From Taudactylus pleione (taxonomy: Eukaryota > Chordata > Amphibia > Anura > Myobatrachidae): a DNA stretch of 64,000 bases. The DNA lies in the NCBI GenBank assembly GCA_031769625.1, contig JAUIMM010000584.1:1300001-1364000 (forward strand), read 5' to 3'. The notes under the pieces were generated by a model, which saw only the letters and a program-made list of their open reading frames with translations, searched no databases and was not told the origin of the DNA. The position numbers were made by a program, and so were the translations under genes. This document shows, in pieces, positions 59,331-64,000 of this stretch (within the stretch, counting starts at the first letter, position 1; every line of letters begins with the position of its first letter).

Positions 59331-61044
59331 ATTTTGTTGGCTGAAGCAATATTCATCAGGATATGACCGATTCAGTAGGCACTAGCGCCTCAGTGATGTC
59401 ACTAGTACCTAGTGAGAGGATTCTTATGAACATTGTTTCTGCTCACAAAGTGGCTGCTTCTTTGTGTAATATCAGTCATAGACCAGATATCCCAACGGTC
59501 CCGATTTCAGTGGTATGTGTTGATGTCGGCACTTTTAGCCTGACTGTCAGAATGTTGGGAGGTATAACCCATTCATTATCTCTGCGCAGCAGAGCATTTG
59601 ACAATAGCAAGCTTAGGTGTGGGTGCTAGCGATAGCCAAGTTCTCAGGAGCACTAGCCACATCCCGTGGGCACGCCCTCTTGCAGCATGGCTTTCACACA
59701 CTATTTGCATTTTAGAAGGCTTCAAAGTTTGGAAGTTTTAAATACAAATATCTCTCAGACATAAAAATCCCCTGATTAGTTTTCAAATAAACATTTTAGT
59801 ATGTGTCAGGATGGAGCACTATTGGCATGGAGAAGTTGCCCCTTTGCTTATATGCAAATGAGTGTACATCACACCCTTACTGCACTCGCTGTGTGTCAGA
59901 TACAGTACATGCAACTCAAAATACTTTCGCTAAATAGATGCTTGCACCGTATAAGTTTTATGTGATGTGTAAACTTAAGTCACATAAATGTAAATCACTA
60001 TATAAATATGCAGTTTTCACCTTCAATAAAGTGCCAACATTTGTCATTAAACTAGTTGTATGCATATGTTTTAAAATACGCAACTTGCTCCAGCTCCCAA
60101 GGTGTAACAATTCCTCTATGTATAATACAAAACATAAATGGTATCATTTGGGGCCAAGCATTCCATTTTTTAAAGCCCATTGCTTATCAGACAGCACCTC
60201 TACCATCATATAACTCTGCTAATGGGAAGCTGAAACAGTTCTTGCCAGCTCTAGGAGCCAAAACATGACATGCTAAACAGGAGGGAGCAGAGTTCAGCTG
60301 TCAGCTCTTAGGAATGACTGCACTGCTTTCTAAGAAACTAAGAAGAGTTTGGATAAAGAAACCACAATCTTTTTACACAATACATATATTTAAAAGTTAT
60401 GCAACTGCAATTTCTAGACATGCACAGTTTATGTGCTATACCTTTCCGTAGAGTACACGTATACAACACATTTTCTGAAGGCTCAAACAACTTGCCTCCA
60501 TCTTCTAATGCAAAGGGGCTTGTTTTAACTGGAGCAATCAGATCCTGGGGTCATTTTAGGAAAGGGAGATAACCCCGCTGAGGAGTCCTTGCCAAGTTAG
60601 TTTTTTCAACAAAATTAATTAAGAACAGGTCTATGTACAGACACAATCCTCCTATTGCTATTGCCAGCTCATAATTGCGATAGCAGGAAATAAAACAAAA
60701 ATTAATATTTCATTATGTCTTTAAATAAAGATTTTTTTCTATTGATTAGTCCAGCAAATTAATAAGTGGGACTGGAAGCCTGAGTCAGAAATCCAGGACT
60801 GGATGAGTACTAAGAGTACTATTACTGCTGCATGCCAGGATCACCAGGCAGCTGAGTATCACTCAAATGCTCTGATGTTATTATAGTAGTGAATATTGGT
60901 GCTAGAAGTTATTCTATGTCTGATGATAAGCGGCAATACAAAACCACACCTATAACCATTTATTAGTAAATAGACCCGTATAGGTGTAAGTTTTCAAACA
61001 AAGTTTAGAAAGCTAACATCTGATTGATTCCCTGCACATTGCGC
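59331..61044. other. No recognised feature
   Basis: No supportable ORF, terminal repeat or array. Confidence 0.4.
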
Positions 61045-61047
61045 TAT

Positions 61048-61502
61048 GGGCCTAATTCAGAGATGGACGATATTGCTCAGCCGCTACGACTTTGTACGCA
61101 GTGACTGTGCAATAATGTGCTAATGCTGCAGGAGGCACTTGTGTAAATATACACCTTCTGCCAGTGTCTCTGATCAGCTGGTGCATCCAAAGACACAGCA
61201 TTGGATCATCTGCGTGAACATTGGCCATCTGAGTAAGCCTCAGGTTACTCAGGATGGCTGGTGTCTTCATGCTGCCGGGGCCAGTGAAGCTGCTTCATAT
61301 GACACAGCTTCAGCATGCCTCAAAAACAAGGACAATGCGCCCCTGTTTTTGAGAATGCTATCCGTCGCTGCCCCCGTTCATGCCCCCAAATGGCTGCAAC
61401 AAGATCTTGCATGCGTAGTGCGGTATCTGCGCACTCACAGATGTCACACCATCGGAGATGTACCTAAATAGTGGGGTTAGCGCACATCTCTGAATCAGGC
61501 AC
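61048..61502. mobile_element. GGGCCTGATTCAG-family MITE, divergent interior
   Basis: GGGCCTAATTCAG and CTGAATCAGGCAC ends; flanks TAT and AAT do not match well. GC-rich noncoding interior. Confidence 0.7.
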
Positions 61503-62100
61503 AATGTTGTGAAATAAACCCCAAATACCACATTGTGAATATTACAAAAGAAACATACAATCTGACAGTTTGGTACTGAGCACATTGTGGAGGGTTATGA
61601 CATTTTGGTGAGTTGCTGTAAAGAGGAAAACCTTACAGATCAAGTACAGATTGAAATAATAAAAGTAAAAAGTGCACTTCTGAACCGAGATTAGGATAAA
61701 GCATTATATGAGCAATGTACTTTAAATTTGAAGGTAATCCCTATACTTGCATTTGGAGAGTTGCTAAAATAAAAAAATTAAAAAACAAGAATAGATTATA
61801 TGTAAATTGCGATTTTAATCAATAAAATCAATGAATTTAAAATATTCATAATAAACAACAATACACTACAGTGATGGGCAACAAACAACCTAAGGGCAGC
61901 CGGGTCTCAGTCAGTATATCTTAATAATGACAGGCAGCTTTTTTTAAAGGTTTTGATCAGCTGATTTTAGTTTTCCCATCACTGAAATGCATAATTCCTA
62001 AAGTCTGCAGATAAATGGACCTGCCACGATACAGTGCCCCCTTGTTACGCCTTTATGAAAGGACTTTTTTTTTCTTCCTCAGACACGGGAACATTGGGAT
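61503..62100. other. No recognised feature
   Basis: AT-rich; nothing supportable. Confidence 0.4.
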
Positions 62101-62103
62101 ATT

Positions 62104-62497
62104 GGCCCTCATTCAGAGGCGCTCGCAAGAAGCGAGCGCTCGTTCTGAATGATGGCAGCCGCTTGTGGTTTTTAGTGCGGCCTCCTGGTCGCTAGCTAAG
62201 CTGTGGGTTACCACCCACAGCTTTAGCGACCGACCAGGTTGATGGTCGCGATGGCCATCGCGACCATCGGGGCTTGCGACGAGACAGTAAGGTTGGGTCT
62301 CGGCAACGACAAGCCAGAGGGTGCTTCCTGCCCTGATCGAGCAGAAAGCTCCCCACTGACATCACTGCTGATGTCAATGCGGCCGCCCACAACACGGCAG
62401 GCGTTCTCTCTCGCTCCGGGGCTTGCGCACGCGCAGGGCCTTAACATTGACCCGGTTGCGAGTGCTCAGCACTTGCAACCGGGTCTGAATGAGACCA
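62104..62497. mobile_element. MITE of the GGGCCTGATTCAG family, subtype II
   Basis: GGCCCTCATTCAG to CTGAATGAGACCA; duplication ATT (62101-62103, 62498-62500). Interior CTTGCGACGAGAC and ACCACCCACAGC as in the other subtype II copies, with an internal deletion. Confidence 0.88.
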
Positions 62498-62500
62498 ATT

Positions 62501-63339
62501 GTGTACCAAGGAAGGAGAAAAGGGGTGTCTAATATTATGCCAGATTTGGACACGTTACAATCTATCTTCATGTGATTATCTACTATCCAGAAATAAAATT
62601 GGGCTCATCCAGAGGCGTTCCTAAGCTGGGGGTCAGGGAAGAGGCGAATTGCTCCCCTGTCATTGTTGCTGTCCAGTTTACATGGACATGAGGGTGTGGT
62701 AACATAGGGAGCTATGGGGAACAGGGAACACTTATACCGAGAGCATTTTTAGTCTCTGTTACTACAAGCAGAGAAGCTCTCTGTATAGCGCTCCTCTCCC
62801 ACTCAATACAGGAGGCGCAGTACTGTGACACTGTCTTGTGGCTCTAGTCCATTATATTGGCACCATTGGGGTGGCAGGTTTGCCACTACACAAATCTCTA
62901 TCTTGTTAGTTACATCAGAGGTGTGAGTTTGCCTACAAAGCTACTTCTCCACTGCAGTATATGCCTGCTGTACTTCTGAGCTATGTAATAAAAACCATCA
63001 CAAACAATAAAATGAGATATGTAATAAAAGCAGTCCTGATGGCTGCTCATGATTTATTTAAGCTATTAATAAGGCTAAACTGAGCTGTATTATAGGACAA
63101 ACACAGAAACCTTTTATTTAACTAGATGGGGGTGGTACTATGCACTCACAGTCAGGGGGCTGGATTTTGATGTGACATTTATAGAGTACCTGCATGTGCT
63201 GGATGGACCATCAAAGCACACTGGTGTAATATCATGATGCTTTGAGAAGGCAGCAGGTGTGCTTCATAAATGGGCCCATAGATCTATTCTAAACAAATGT
63301 ATACTTTCCTTATCCTTAAGTACAGATATAGCATGCATT
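62501..63339. other. Intergenic sequence or zswim7 downstream flank
   Basis: 62612-62830 begins CAGAGGCGTTCCTAAGCTGG, hAT-like, but no partner end was found. Otherwise nothing supportable. Confidence 0.35.
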
Positions 63340-63345
63340 TTTATT
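63340..63345 (-). terminator. zswim7: Candidate zswim7 polyadenylation signal
   Basis: AATAAA on the - strand, 75 bases after the zswim7 stop codon. A short 3' UTR of about 100 bases would result. Other AATAAA copies lie further on (about 63112). Confidence 0.45.
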
Positions 63346-63419
63346 CACGATGATCTTGATAGTCCCCAGCAGCTTCAATTAAACAGCAGACACGTGTCAT
63401 TGCAGGTTATTAATTGGAG

Positions 63420-63527
63420 TTAGTCCTCTTTTGCCAGTAGAATTTCAATCATCTGCTTATCTGACACCGTAAGTTCCTGGCAGATCCCCATGGCTTGACT
63501 GAGGTAAACTGCAAGGATATGTTTGCA
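63420..63527 (-). CDS. zswim7: ZSWIM7 (SWS1), last coding exon
   Basis: ZSWIM7 pairs with SWSAP1 to form the Shu-like complex that supports RAD51 in homologous recombination and meiosis, in the nucleus. On the - strand, an acceptor (CTTCTTTTCAG) is followed in phase 0 by 35 codons: CKHILAVYLSQAMGICQELT then VSDKQMIEILLAKED and TAA at 63422-63420. The opening Cys-Lys-His is the second half (C-x-H) of the SWIM zinc motif, whose first two cysteines lie in the upstream exon. The sequence aligns with the C terminus of vertebrate ZSWIM7 (CKHLLAVYLSQ, then SVSDKQL in mammals, recalled from memory). Tail-to-tail placement with adora2b matches the mammalian gene order and supports the call. Upstream exons lie beyond 64000. 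Confidence 0.92.
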   Translation of the reverse strand, partial: CKHILAVYLSQAMGICQELTVSDKQMIEILLAKED

Positions 63528-63961
63528 CTGAAAAGAAGAACATGAAGAAGGCAGTTATCATGATGTACTGTAGGGTGTTACACTGCTGAGATTCATGGCA
63601 GCCAATTAACCACTTTACTCTATTTTGATCTCAGCTGCTGTTGTGCCAAATTCAGAAGAATGAAGTTTCCAGCTCTGGAGGACTAAAACCTGTGTAAAGA
63701 TTTAGCCATCTAGGAAAGGAAATAACCAGTGAATGCACCACCTAGATTATATGTGGCTGCTGTCCAAATACTGTAGGTGCCACCTTTATTGTACAACTCC
63801 ACCCAAGGCAATTACACTGACAGCTCCTCTGCTAGCTATGAACACATGCACTCTGGCAGCTGAGAATAGTTAAAGAACATTCTGAAAATCTTTTTCTTTT
63901 TGCAAATAGCTATGTTTTACACCTACACCAATGGCTGAAATATTTAGTCAGGTTTATATCT

Positions 63962-64000
63962 GGGGTTCCCAACCACGGTCCACAAGGCACACTAACAGTC
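63962..64000. repeat. hAT MITE end, cut by the window border
   Basis: GGGGTTCCCAACCACGGTCC then AAGGCACACTAACAGTC, complementary to 13395-13462. Confidence 0.6.

Overview
This is a vertebrate nuclear window, most likely from a frog or toad with a large, transposon-rich genome. The organism is inferred from the genes and the repeat types; no sequence label was available. Only two protein-coding exons of host genes are visible. The first is the last coding exon of adora2b (adenosine A2B receptor), + strand, 49026-49716. The second is the last coding exon of zswim7 (SWS1), - strand, 63420-63527. They lie tail to tail, the same order and orientation as ADORA2B and ZSWIM7 on human 17p. I find no adora2b exon 1, so positions 1-49025 are read as part of a single intron of at least 49 kb, and 49717-63419 as 3' UTRs plus intergenic DNA.

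Almost everything else is mobile DNA, and much of it is nested. The most striking block is 2436-12901. A foldback (Penelope-like?) element has arms that are nearly identical. Its left arm was hit by a 250-bp MITE (3-bp duplication ATG) and by a 7.5-kb hAT transposon (perfect 8-bp duplication CTTAAAAT). Its loop was hit by a 619-bp MITE (duplication ACT), and the far side of its right arm by a 388-bp hAT MITE (duplication AATAGAGG). The unbroken right arm still shows the empty site for the first two insertions. Inside the hAT element, two related satellite-like arrays (about 24 x 137 bp and about 15 x 160 bp) separate recognisable N- and C-terminal pieces of the transposase, and the 137-bp array shows higher-order periodicity.

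Other contents: two Tc1-type elements with coding remnants (22634-23935; 25086-26665 with complete long inverted repeats) and a third degenerate one (29599-30527); a 5'-truncated L1-type LINE (46880-42697, - strand) split by a 1.1-kb TA-duplicating element; a dispersed family of MITEs sharing 13-bp termini (GGGCCTGATTCAG) with 3-bp target duplications of varied sequence; Harbinger-like MITEs with TWA-type targets; many hAT MITEs with 8-bp duplications; and microsatellites and minisatellites. Stretches with no recognisable feature are listed as such.
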